Shown in pieces: positions 1 to 8,140 of a stretch of DNA of 45,583 bases (the stretch's first letter is position 1; each line of letters starts with the position of its first letter). Under the pieces are notes generated by a model. That model made no database searches, had not been told where the DNA came from, and saw nothing but the letters and a program-made list of their open reading frames with translations. A program made the position numbers and the translations under genes. The stretch is from JAOTYV01 sp041557595. Its GTDB lineage: Bacteria > Pseudomonadota > Alphaproteobacteria > UBA8366. The stretch spans positions 1-45,583 of the forward strand of contig JBFFGE010000008.1 in the NCBI GenBank assembly GCA_041557595.1. Direction: 5' to 3'.

Positions 1-55
1 AAGCGGCGGCCGCGGAATAATCGAGCGGCTATGCAGCCATAGGAATAGGACACCG

Positions 56-490
56 ATGCGCACGGTCAACACGCTGACATTGGCCGAGGCCAATCTGATC
101 CTCGACGCCGCGCAGGCGAAGTCGGAAGAGATCGGGATCCCGCATGTGCTGTGCGTCGCCGACAATGCGGGATATACGATCGCGCTGCGGCGACTGGACG
201 GAGGCAAGGTCACGAGCGTGCAGATCGCGGAAAACAAGGCCTTCACCGCGGCCGCCCACCGGCGCAAGACCCATACCTTCACCAACACCTATCCGGGGGA
301 GGAAGCCTGGGGCATTTTCACCCAGCATTACGGTCGCTTCACGGTCTTCGTCGGCGGTTTCCCGATCGAGGTGAATGGCGAGGTGGTCGGCGGCATCGGC
401 GCGTCCGGCGGCAACGGCGAGCAGGATATAGCCGCATGCGAAGCCGGCATCGCCGCGTTCGATGCCTATCTGAAGAAGAGCGGTGATTAG
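56..490 (+). CDS. HbpS/GlcG family heme-binding-like protein
   Basis: A 144-residue protein of the GlcG/HbpS (DUF336) family. Visible family marks are the N-terminal helix with LTLAEANLILDAA, the central AENKAFTAAAHRRKT stretch and the C-terminal glycine-rich VVGGIGASGG followed by an acidic AACEAGIAAF helix. Length is normal for the family. Known members bind heme or sit, function unknown, beside glycolate and diol oxidation genes. The ATG at 56 has AGGA (47-50) five bases upstream. No signal peptide is seen, so a cytosolic protein is expected, unlike secreted HbpS. It converges with the hydroxy-acid dehydrogenase gene to its right; a strong hairpin begins inside its stop codon. Family assignment is firm; ligand and role are not known. 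Confidence 0.9.
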   Translation: MRTVNTLTLAEANLILDAAQAKSEEIGIPHVLCVADNAGYTIALRRLDGGKVTSVQIAENKAFTAAAHRRKTHTFTNTYPGEEAWGIFTQHYGRFTVFVGGFPIEVNGEVVGGIGASGGNGEQDIAACEAGIAAFDAYLKKSGD

Positions 491-528
491 AGCAGCGTGC
501 GCCCATTTGGGCGCACATAAGCTGCTCT
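489..528. terminator. Large compound hairpin overlapping the stop codon of the HbpS-like gene
   Basis: Outer arms AGAGCAGC (489-496) and GCTGCTCT (521-528) are perfectly complementary, and inside them GTGCGCCCA (497-505) pairs perfectly with TGGGCGCAC (508-516) around a TT loop, leaving a 4-base ATAA bulge. The total stem is 17 bp. No long T-run follows (ATCTTTATAG), so it is either a weakly intrinsic terminator or part of a repeat; the right outer arm is also the left end of the 72-bp repeat next to it. Confidence 0.6.
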
Positions 529-592
529 ATCTTTATAGAATCGGTCAACTTTTCTGCCTTTAATTGGTTCCAATTAAAGGCAGGTTGATCTA
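521..592 (+). repeat. 72-bp dispersed palindromic repeat, copy 1
   Basis: This 72-bp stretch matches the reverse complement of 32432-32503 at 68 of 72 positions by direct reading. Its core (555-582) is a near-perfect palindrome, TGCCTTTAATTGG, TT, CCAATTAAAGGCA, with outer arms resembling GTCAAC/GTTGATC. It fills the space between two convergent genes and ends on the stop codon of the minus-strand dehydrogenase (590-592), so it could act as a bidirectional terminator or be a REP-like element. Confidence 0.85.
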
Positions 593-1621
593 CCCGCCCG
601 CGCGGTCGCGGATTTCCAAAATTTGTTCGTGCAGCGCCCGGGGAATCGTTGCGCCTTCCCCCGGCGTCCGTTGCCGCGCGGAGTAGCGCCGATCCGAGGG
701 CAGCCGCGTTCCCTCCTGACCGAGCAACTTCGAAAACAGGCCTTCCGCATGATCGAGCGACGCGCCCGCATCGCCGTCGGCGACGAACCGCGCCGGATCC
801 ATCGCCAGCATCAACTCGCCCCCCTTGGCCGGCCCGCCATCGCCCGTATCTTCCGCCGCCGATTCCGGGCCGAAACAGTTCCGCGGTAGCCCCGCCGCCA
901 TCAACTCGACCATCAAGGCAATCGCCGAGCCCTTGTAGCCGCCAAAGGGCAATTGCGCGCCCGCCAACCCGGCGGCGGGATCGGTGGTGGAAGCGCCGTC
1001 CTTGTCGATGGCCCAGCCTTCCGGAATCGGTTTGCCGTCACGATGGTGCAGCATGATCTCGCCCCGGGCGCTCGCACTCGATGCCTGATCGAACACCACC
1101 GGCGGGCGATCCCGGCGCGGCCATCCGAACGACATCGGATTGGTCCCGAAGAGCGGTTCCGTCCCGCCCGCCGGCGCGACGTAGCTGCGCGAATTGACGA
1201 AAGCGAAGGCTACCAGGCCTTCGGTCGCCAACGCCTCGACCTCGAACCACAGCGCGGCGAAATGGTAGGAATTGATAACCGGCATCGCGGCAATTCCGTT
1301 CGCGCGTGTTTTCTCGATCAGCGGTTCGCGGCCGCGTTTGAGCGCGAGCGGCGCGAAGCCGCCCTTTGCATCCACCTGGATGACGGCCGGGGCGAGTTCG
1401 GTGACGACCGGATCCGATTTGCCGTCGATCCGGCCGTTGCCGAGGGCGACGCAATATCCCGGCAGCCGGAACAGCCCATGGGATTTGCACTCGTCGCGTT
1501 CGGCAGCTGTGATCGTGTCGGCAATCGCCCGGGCATTGTCGTCCGACGCGCCCAGCGCCAGAAGCGTCGACGTGGTCAACGCGTGAACTTCGTCCAATTG
1601 CAGCGTCACCGTCATTCCCAT
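590..1621 (-). CDS. Malate/L-lactate dehydrogenase family 2 (Ldh_2) oxidoreductase
   Basis: A 343-residue NAD(P)-dependent reductase of the Ldh_2/YbiC/DpkA family, which reduces 2-oxo acids or cyclic imines such as delta1-piperideine-2-carboxylate. Seen: KSHGLFRLPGY with the conserved His at about 48, NSYHFAALW (His about 120), FGTNPMSF (nucleotide site) and GYKGSAIALMVELM. The length is usual. Two possible ATGs lie two codons apart; the first (1621) is used here. It lies 13 bp downstream of the CoxL-type gene on the same strand, so the two are probably cotranscribed. The family is clear; the true substrate cannot be read from sequence. The C-terminal segment after about residue 290 is rather divergent and Arg-rich. 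Confidence 0.9.
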   Translation of the reverse strand: MGMTVTLQLDEVHALTTSTLLALGASDDNARAIADTITAAERDECKSHGLFRLPGYCVALGNGRIDGKSDPVVTELAPAVIQVDAKGGFAPLALKRGREPLIEKTRANGIAAMPVINSYHFAALWFEVEALATEGLVAFAFVNSRSYVAPAGGTEPLFGTNPMSFGWPRRDRPPVVFDQASSASARGEIMLHHRDGKPIPEGWAIDKDGASTTDPAAGLAGAQLPFGGYKGSAIALMVELMAAGLPRNCFGPESAAEDTGDGGPAKGGELMLAMDPARFVADGDAGASLDHAEGLFSKLLGQEGTRLPSDRRYSARQRTPGEGATIPRALHEQILEIRDRAGG

Positions 1622-1634
1622 GTCCCCATCACTG

Positions 1635-4001
1635 TCATTTGTCTGCCGACCGGCCGTTCATGACGCGCCAGATTTTTTCCGCGGTCACCGGCATGTCGAG
1701 CCCCGCGGTATCGCAATCGCGCAAGGCATCGAGGACCGCGTTCATCACCGCCGGCAGCGCCGCGGTCGGACCGGACTCGCCGCACCCCTTGATGCCCAGC
1801 GGATTGGTGAGGCAGCGCGTCTCGTTTCGTCCCCATTTGAATTCCGGCATATGGGTGGCGCGCGGCAGGCAATAGTCCATGAAAGAGCCGGTGATCAATT
1901 GCCCGGTCTCCGCGTCGTAGCGGCAGTCTTCATAGACCGCCTGCCCGATGCCTTGAAGAATGCCCCCATGCAGCTGACCCTGCAGCAGCATGGGATTGAT
2001 CACCGTGCCGAAATCGCTGACCAGCGTATAACGCATGACCGCCGTCGTGCCGGTTTCCTCGTCGATTTCGACCTCCGCGACATGGCAGCCGCACGGATAG
2101 CTGTAATCCTTCGCGGCGTAATGGCTGCTGGCGTCGTAACCGAGTTCCATTCCTTCCGGCACCTTGCTCTGATCGAACGCCGCCGCCGCCACCGCTTTGA
2201 TCGCGACCGCGCGGTCGGTTCCCGCGACGGCGAACCGGCCGTCTTCGAAAACGATATCGTCGACGCTCGCTTCGAGAATATGCGCCGCGATCTGCCGGCC
2301 CTTCTCGATCAGCTTTCCCGACGCCAGATGGATCGCCGTTCCGGCGATCGTCGCGGTGCGGGAGCCGCCGCTGCCGGTGCCGATCCCGACCCGGTCCGTG
2401 TCCCCCTGCACCACGCGGATTCCGTCAAGGTCGAGCCCAAGCTGGCTCGCCGCGACCTGCGCGAAAGTCGTCTCATGGCCCTGGCCGTTCGACTGGCCGG
2501 TCATGGTGAGGGTCAGGCCGCCGCCGGGATCGAATTGCATCCCGACCCGGCCGTCCTTGAAACCATCCGGTTCCGTATAAACCGAAAAACCGAACCCGAG
2601 ACGCTTGCCGCGCGCCGCCGCCGCCGCGCGCCGGTCCGGCAGGTCCGCTTGCCCTGCGAGCCGCAGGGCCTCGTCCATGTTCTGCTGAAAGTCGCCGCTG
2701 TCATAGACCAGCCCGGTCGGCGTGCGATAGGGCATGTCTTCCGGCCGAACCAGGTTGATCCGCCGCAAATCCGCCGGGTCCATGTCCAACTCCCGCGCCG
2801 CCGCATCGACCAGCCGTTCGACCATGTAGCAGAACTCGGGCTTGCCGGCGCCGCGATAGGCCGCAATCGGCGTGGTGTTGGTAAAGACGCATTGCGTTTC
2901 CGCATACACCGAAGCGATGCGGTAGACATTGCTCAACATGCGGGTTCCGCCGCCGGTCGGAATGATCGGCGCGGCCGCGGTCAGATACCCGCCCATGTTC
3001 GAAACCGTATGGCACCGGAGCGCGAGGAACCGGTGGTTCTCATCCAGCGCCAGTGCGGCCTCCATCCTATGGTCGCGGGCATGCCGGTCGGTCATGAAAC
3101 TGTCGGCGCGGTCCGGCGTCCATTTGACCGGACGGCCGATGCGGCGCGCCGCCCAGCAGACGGCGATCTGCTCCGGATAGATATCGTTCTTGATGCCAAA
3201 TCCGCCGCCGACATCCGGCGTCACCACGCGGATGGCCGCCGGCGAAACGTTCAGCCCCTTATTCGCCAGGCCCATCTGGATCTGCGTACCGCCGCCGGTC
3301 GGCGTGTAAAGGGTATAGCGGTCCAGCGCCGGGTCGTACTCGGCCAGCGCGCCCCGCGGCTCCATCGCCGCGACCACGATACGGTTGTTGACCAGATCCA
3401 GCCGGACGACGTGGCGCGCGGCCGCGAACGCCGTCTCGACTGCCGCCCGGTCGCCGGTTTCCCAGTCCAGCGCGACATTGGACGGCAGATCATCCCAAAC
3501 TCGCGGCGCCTCCGGCCGGATCGCATCGGTCGCGGCGGTGACGCTGGGCAGTATTTCGTAGTCCATCTCGACGAGATCCGACGCCTCCCGGGCGTTCTCC
3601 GGCGTGTCGGCCAGCACCATTGCCACCGCGTCGCCCACATGCCGCACCTTGTCCGACGTAATCGCCTGCTGCGCCGGATTGCGAATCGGCGAGCCGTCGC
3701 GGTTGAGCGGCGTCGGCGGCGCCTGCAGAACGCCCGCGCCATCGGCCGCAAGATCGGCCGCGAGATCGTCGCCGGTCAGAACCGCGGCGACGCCCGGGGC
3801 GGCCATCGCCGCCGCCGTACCGATCTTCCGAATGCGCGCATGGGCATGCGGAGACCGGAGAAAACAGGCATGCAACTGATCAGGCAAATTTATGTCATCG
3901 ATGAAACGGCCACGTCCTGATAGCAATGCACGATCTTCACGCCGGGCTACCGGTTGTCCGATGCCACCGTTGCCTATGGCGTCCGCCTCATCATTGATCA
4001 T
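1635..4001 (-). CDS. Xanthine dehydrogenase/CoxL-type molybdopterin-binding large subunit
   Basis: A 788-residue large subunit of the molybdenum hydroxylase family, with the aldehyde-oxidase a/b hammerhead domain first (about residues 20-150, including FIDDINLPDQLHACFLRSPHA) and the molybdopterin domain after it. Key marks: VGGGFGIKND (about 264-273), AYRGAGKPE (381-389), GQSNGQGHETTFAQVA and the C-terminal GCGESG with the likely catalytic Glu at 742. The loop AYRGAGK is the form II type; the CSFR loop of true CO dehydrogenase is absent, so CO oxidation is unlikely. The usual [2Fe-2S] and FAD subunit genes are not in this window. It is followed 13 bp later by the Ldh_2 gene and is divergent from the ThDP enzyme. 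The hydroxylated substrate is unknown. Confidence 0.92.
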   Translation of the reverse strand: MINDEADAIGNGGIGQPVARREDRALLSGRGRFIDDINLPDQLHACFLRSPHAHARIRKIGTAAAMAAPGVAAVLTGDDLAADLAADGAGVLQAPPTPLNRDGSPIRNPAQQAITSDKVRHVGDAVAMVLADTPENAREASDLVEMDYEILPSVTAATDAIRPEAPRVWDDLPSNVALDWETGDRAAVETAFAAARHVVRLDLVNNRIVVAAMEPRGALAEYDPALDRYTLYTPTGGGTQIQMGLANKGLNVSPAAIRVVTPDVGGGFGIKNDIYPEQIAVCWAARRIGRPVKWTPDRADSFMTDRHARDHRMEAALALDENHRFLALRCHTVSNMGGYLTAAAPIIPTGGGTRMLSNVYRIASVYAETQCVFTNTTPIAAYRGAGKPEFCYMVERLVDAAARELDMDPADLRRINLVRPEDMPYRTPTGLVYDSGDFQQNMDEALRLAGQADLPDRRAAAAARGKRLGFGFSVYTEPDGFKDGRVGMQFDPGGGLTLTMTGQSNGQGHETTFAQVAASQLGLDLDGIRVVQGDTDRVGIGTGSGGSRTATIAGTAIHLASGKLIEKGRQIAAHILEASVDDIVFEDGRFAVAGTDRAVAIKAVAAAAFDQSKVPEGMELGYDASSHYAAKDYSYPCGCHVAEVEIDEETGTTAVMRYTLVSDFGTVINPMLLQGQLHGGILQGIGQAVYEDCRYDAETGQLITGSFMDYCLPRATHMPEFKWGRNETRCLTNPLGIKGCGESGPTAALPAVMNAVLDALRDCDTAGLDMPVTAEKIWRVMNGRSADK

Positions 4002-4131
4002 CTTTGTGCTCGGTTCGATTTTTCGGTATCACTGATTTCGAGAATAGCATAGCGGGCCGTCGCGTCAGGGCGATGACGTGACGCATCCGGCGACATCAAG
4101 TCAATTAACGTCCTTTCAGGGAGAATAGGCA

Positions 4132-5766
4132 ATGAACGGTGGCGAAGTCGTGGTCGAAACCATGTTGTCGCGGGATGTGGATACGGTATTTTTCGTGCCC
4201 GGCGGAACAAATACGACAATCATGGAGGCGCTGAGCCGCAACCAGAACAAGATCCGCGCCATAGGGACCCGTCTCGAATCCTCGGCGGGCTTTGCGGCGG
4301 ACGCCTATTCCGCCGTTCGCAAGAAACCCGCTTGCGTCATCTGCAGCCGCGCGCCGGGCGCATCCAACGCCACGATCGGCATTCACACCGCGATGCAGGC
4401 ATCCCGCCCGATGGTGCTCTTCATCACCAACATCCCGCGCGCCATCAAGGGCCGTGAGGCGTTCCAGGAAGTCAATTATCACCTGATGTTCGCACCGATC
4501 GCCAAGGCGGTGTTCGACGTCAATTCCTTCCACGAACTCGCCGAGGTGGTCGGCCGCGCGCTCGATCTGTCGGTCAGCGGGCGGCCTGGGCCGGTGGTCG
4601 TCTCGATTTCCCTGGATATTCTCGACGGCGAGACCGGCGAACCGCCGATTTCGAAAAAACCGGCGCCGGTCCGGCTGGGCGCCGACCCGGACGCAGTGCA
4701 ATCCGCGGCACAACTGATCGACGCCGCGAAACGTCCGATTATTATCGCTGGCGAAATGATCGGTTTCGAGGGCGCGTCGGCGGAACTCGAGGCATTTGCC
4801 GATGCGACCGGCGCAGGCGTCCTCACCGCGTATCGCCAGCAGGACGCGATCCGCGCCGACCACGCCGGCCATTTCGGCCATCTATCGATCAACCGTCTGC
4901 CGTTTCAGGAAAAAGCCATCGAAGAAGCTGACCTGATCATCGCCGTCGGCAGCCGGCTCGACAGCGTCTCCACGGACAGCTATCGGATGCCGCGCGCCGA
5001 TCAGAAACTGGTCATGATTTATCCGGACCCGTCGGCTTTCTCGCAATGGTCGGCGGATGCGGCGCTCGGATCGCATTCGGTGCCGGCGATGCGGGCGATC
5101 GCGTCCGCGCTATCCCAAAAACCGCCGAAGGAACGGCTTGCGTGGCGCGACAAGGTGCACCAAGCCGAGGTGGATTTCGCCAAGCCCGGCGAGATCAAGG
5201 TCCAGGGCGATATCGACATGGCCAAGGTGATCAGCCAGTTCAACTCGGCGGTGCCGAAGAACTCGATCATGGTATCGGACGCCGGCACCTTCGGACGCTG
5301 GATCACCCGGTACTACCGGTTCAACAGCCCGGACACGGAACTGTCGCCGGTCAGCGGCGCCATGGGGTATGGCGTTCCCGGCGGCATCGGCGCCCAGGTC
5401 GCAAACCCCGACGCGCCGGTATTCGTCTGGGTCGGCGACGGCGGCTTCCTGATGACCGGCAATGAGTGCGCCGTGATCGTCCAGGAGAAGCTGCCGGTCA
5501 AGATCATCGTGTGCGACAACAGTTGCTGGGGCTCGATTCTGGTTCACCAGAACAAGCGGTTCGACGGATGGGATTTCGGGACGCGGCTGCAGAGCCCGGA
5601 TTTCGCGGCGCTCGGCCGCGGCTTCGGCATGCCGAGCTGGAAAGTCGCCAAAACCGGGGAATTCGCCGGCGCGCTGGAAGAGATGATGGCGGTCGACGGC
5701 CCGGCCATGCTGCACCTGCTGCAGGATGCGCGCGACGTGTCGCCGTATTCCGGCAGCGCGCGGTAG
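4132..5766 (+). CDS. Thiamine diphosphate-dependent enzyme (acetolactate synthase / benzoylformate decarboxylase type)
   Basis: A 544-residue enzyme with the three-domain ThDP fold. The N-terminal pyrimidine domain has VFFVPGGTNTTIMEAL and the activating Glu at 49 (GTRLESSAGFAADAY); the middle domain (about 185-330) has RPIIIAGEMIG; the C-terminal domain carries the diphosphate/Mg motif starting VGDGGFLMTGNE and ending IVCDNSCWGS. Start ATG has AGGGAGAA just upstream. It is divergent from the CoxL-type gene with 130 bp between. No acetolactate synthase regulatory subunit is nearby and quinone-oxidase tails are missing, so a catabolic 2-oxo acid decarboxylase or lyase is more likely than branched amino acid synthesis. 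GRPGPVVVSIS in the middle is typical of the whole superfamily and does not narrow the substrate. Confidence 0.9.
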   Translation: MNGGEVVVETMLSRDVDTVFFVPGGTNTTIMEALSRNQNKIRAIGTRLESSAGFAADAYSAVRKKPACVICSRAPGASNATIGIHTAMQASRPMVLFITNIPRAIKGREAFQEVNYHLMFAPIAKAVFDVNSFHELAEVVGRALDLSVSGRPGPVVVSISLDILDGETGEPPISKKPAPVRLGADPDAVQSAAQLIDAAKRPIIIAGEMIGFEGASAELEAFADATGAGVLTAYRQQDAIRADHAGHFGHLSINRLPFQEKAIEEADLIIAVGSRLDSVSTDSYRMPRADQKLVMIYPDPSAFSQWSADAALGSHSVPAMRAIASALSQKPPKERLAWRDKVHQAEVDFAKPGEIKVQGDIDMAKVISQFNSAVPKNSIMVSDAGTFGRWITRYYRFNSPDTELSPVSGAMGYGVPGGIGAQVANPDAPVFVWVGDGGFLMTGNECAVIVQEKLPVKIIVCDNSCWGSILVHQNKRFDGWDFGTRLQSPDFAALGRGFGMPSWKVAKTGEFAGALEEMMAVDGPAMLHLLQDARDVSPYSGSAR

Positions 5767-5778
5767 AGCAAATCCCGA

Positions 5779-5797
5779 GCGAACCGAAACGGTTTGC
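5779..5797. terminator. Hairpin between convergent genes
   Basis: GCGAACCG (5779-5786), AAA loop, CGGTTTGC (5790-5797) forms an 8-bp stem with one G-T wobble. It lies 12 bp after the ThDP enzyme stop and before the end of the convergent aminotransferase gene. A second, wider inverted repeat, TTGCGTAAA (5808-5816) and TTTACGCAA (5852-5860), follows. No T-run is present. Together they look like an intergenic palindromic element that may end transcription from both sides. Confidence 0.4.
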
Positions 5798-5852
5798 GAC
5801 GACGAATTTGCGTAAAAACAAAGAAGAAATAGACCACGTCACTTGAATCGAT

Positions 5853-7097
5853 TTACGCAAGAATTGGGCTAGCGTCCTGCCGGCCGGCCAGCCAGCTTCG
5901 GGTCAGGTCGAGCACGCGGTCCACATCGGCCTCGTTGTTGTAGAGATGCAGCGCGAACCGCAGCATGCCGCGGCGGATCGACAGGACGACGCCATTGTCG
6001 GTGAGATGGGCATACAGCGATTCCAGCGCTGCATCGTCGATCGCATCGTTCTGGTTGGCGGCGAAACTGCCGACCGTGACCGTATGCGCCAAATGCGGAC
6101 CCGGCGGGCCGCCCGAAACCGGCAGGCCGAGTTGATGCAACCCGCCCGCAAACCGCTGCGCCAGGCTACAGACATATTGCTCGATCCGCGCCGGCCCGAT
6201 TTCGAGGAACAGATCGAGCGACGGCTCGACCGCCACCGCCGCCGGATAGTTATAGTTGCCGACATCGAAGCGGCGGGCGCCCGGCATCAGCGCATAGCCC
6301 TCGTCGCCCATGGTCGCCTCATGCACGTCTTCGCCAAGATCGATGCTGAAACGGGCCAACGACGCCGGCGTCATCCGGTTCGCCCATTCCCGGCGACAAT
6401 ACAGAAAGCCGAGCCCATACAGCCCGAGCAGGCATTTCTGCGTCGAGACCGCCATGCCGTCGATCAACAGCTCCCGCATATCCGTCTCGACAACGCCGAC
6501 CGACTGCACCCCGTCGACCAGGAGAAACACGTCGCGCGCGCGGCATGCCTGGCCGAGCCGTCCGATATCGGCGCGAAACCCCGGCGCAAAGGTCACGGTG
6601 GACGCAGTCACCAGGCGCGTCCGGTCATCCATCGCCGCGATAATCGCGTCCACGTCGATGTGACCCGCGTTTTCCGGCACCGACCGAACGGTTACCGCGT
6701 TGCGCGCATGCTGGTTTAGCCAGGGATAGATGTTGTTGGGGTGCTCCAGATCGCGGCACAGCACCATGTTGTCGCCCGCCTGCCACGGCAGCGCGGCGGC
6801 AATGGCATTTAATCCGTCGGAAACGTTTTTTGTGTAGGCGATTTCATCGTTGTCCGCGTTGATCAGCCGGGCAAATTTTTCGCGCACCCGCTCGATGGTC
6901 GCAAACATCTCCGGCTTGTCGGCACTTCCCGCGGCCAGCCGGTCGAGATGTTCGTCCATGGCCGCCCGCGCCGGGCGTGACAACAGCCCGCGCGCCGCGA
7001 CATTCATATACACCGTGCCCGCGGCGCCGGGGAACAAGGCGCGAACCGCCTCGAAATCGACGTGCTGCCGATCGATCGCCAATGAATCGCTTGCCAT
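5853..7097 (-). CDS. Class V aminotransferase (isopenicillin N epimerase / kynureninase-like)
   Basis: PLP-dependent fold type I enzyme of 414 residues from the chosen start. The cofactor lysine sits in VSTQKCLLGLYGLGFLY, and LLVDGVQSVGVVE gives the conserved Asp for the pyridine nitrogen. The motif DLEHPNNIYPWL and the YTKNVSDGLNAIA segment match the SufS/CsdA/epimerase branch. An earlier start at 7181 adds 28 basic residues unlike the family, so the ATG at 7097 is preferred. It is divergent from the DMT transporter gene and convergent with the ThDP gene. The related enzyme at 11.6 kb shares the class but is not a close copy. Desulfurase activity is unlikely without a clear catalytic Cys loop; an epimerase, lyase or transaminase role is possible. 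Confidence 0.88.
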   Translation of the reverse strand: MASDSLAIDRQHVDFEAVRALFPGAAGTVYMNVAARGLLSRPARAAMDEHLDRLAAGSADKPEMFATIERVREKFARLINADNDEIAYTKNVSDGLNAIAAALPWQAGDNMVLCRDLEHPNNIYPWLNQHARNAVTVRSVPENAGHIDVDAIIAAMDDRTRLVTASTVTFAPGFRADIGRLGQACRARDVFLLVDGVQSVGVVETDMRELLIDGMAVSTQKCLLGLYGLGFLYCRREWANRMTPASLARFSIDLGEDVHEATMGDEGYALMPGARRFDVGNYNYPAAVAVEPSLDLFLEIGPARIEQYVCSLAQRFAGGLHQLGLPVSGGPPGPHLAHTVTVGSFAANQNDAIDDAALESLYAHLTDNGVVLSIRRGMLRFALHLYNNEADVDRVLDLTRSWLAGRQDASPILA

Positions 7098-7260
7098 ATT
7101 GAGACTTCCCGTATGATGCTGTCGCCGAATGGCCCCGCGCCTGGGGCATCCAAGACTAAATCCTAGTCCCGGCAGCCGCAATCACCCATCCCCTGCATCG
7201 AGGCAATCGCCGAGTGACGGTCAGGCGCATTCATGCGCGAAACGATGGACTCGAAACGGC

Positions 7261-8136
7261 GTGACAAGCATTTCCAAACGAACGAACAAGCCGGCCCGGG
7301 GAATCGGGCTCATGGTCCTCGGCTGCGCCTTTCTGATGATGAGCGACGCCGTGTCGAAGTGGCTGAGCCAAACCTATCCGGTCGGCCAGATCATGTGCCT
7401 GCGGAACGTTTTCGTGTTGATCCCGATCCTTCTCGTGGTCTGGCGCAGCGGGCGTTTTGCCGATCTGCGCATCGGCAATTGGGGCGGGCAGTTTCTGCGC
7501 GGCGGGTTTCACGTCGCCTCCGCGGCCCTGTTCGTCACTAGCGTCAGCCTGCTGCCGCTGGCCGACGTGCACGCTGTCGGATTCGCCGGTCCGATATTCA
7601 TCGCCGCCGTGGCGCCTTTGTTGTTGAAGGAACGCGTCGGATGGCGTCGCTGGACGGCGATTCTCATCGGATTTGCCGGTGTACTCGTCATGCTCCGGCC
7701 CACCGGCGCGGGATTTCAGCTCCTCGGCCTGATTCCGGTCGCCGCGGCGCTTTCGGGCGCGTTGCGCGACATCACGACGCGGCATCTCAGCCGCCACGAA
7801 ACCTCAATCTCGATGCTCTTGTTTTCATCGTCGATGGTGATCGTCGGCGGTCTCTTTACCGCGCCCTTCGGGTGGCAGGCGCTTACCCTGGAGTCCACGG
7901 CGCTGTTCGCACTGAATGGCCTGGTCAATGGCAGCGCGCATTTCCTGATCATCGAATCCTATCGGCATGCGGAAGCGCCGGTCGTCGCGCCGTTCAAATA
8001 CTCGATGCTTCTCTGGGCGACCTTGTTCGGATTCCTGATCTGGAACCAGCTGCCGGATGCGTGGATTATCGGCGGCGCAATTCCGCTGATCGGCAGCGGT
8101 CTCTACATTTTCCATCGCGAGCAACGCAACAAATAG
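7261..8136 (+). CDS. EamA/DMT family inner-membrane transporter
   Basis: About 291 residues forming roughly ten hydrophobic segments in two EamA repeats, as in RhaT/YdcZ-type drug/metabolite transporters. The first repeat starts with GIGLMVLGCAFLMMSDAVSK and includes the loop RNVFVLIPILLVVWRSG; the second repeat starts around AALSGALRDITTRHLSRHE and ends with PLIGSGLYIFHRE. The GTG at 7261 gives the usual length; the longer frame back to 7129 adds a Pro/Arg-rich stretch that does not look coding, and an internal ATG at 7312 is an alternative. The cargo is unknown; SLLPLADVHAVGFAGPIFI is typical of the S-adenosylmethionine or riboflavin type branch but does not identify the substrate. It is divergent from the aminotransferase gene. 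Confidence 0.85.
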   Translation: MTSISKRTNKPARGIGLMVLGCAFLMMSDAVSKWLSQTYPVGQIMCLRNVFVLIPILLVVWRSGRFADLRIGNWGGQFLRGGFHVASAALFVTSVSLLPLADVHAVGFAGPIFIAAVAPLLLKERVGWRRWTAILIGFAGVLVMLRPTGAGFQLLGLIPVAAALSGALRDITTRHLSRHETSISMLLFSSSMVIVGGLFTAPFGWQALTLESTALFALNGLVNGSAHFLIIESYRHAEAPVVAPFKYSMLLWATLFGFLIWNQLPDAWIIGGAIPLIGSGLYIFHREQRNK

Positions 8137-8140
8137 ACCG

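Noticed and set aside
1620..3920. 766-codon plus-strand ORF
   Set aside because: Arg/His-rich antisense shadow of the CoxL-type gene, an effect of high GC and strong codon bias.
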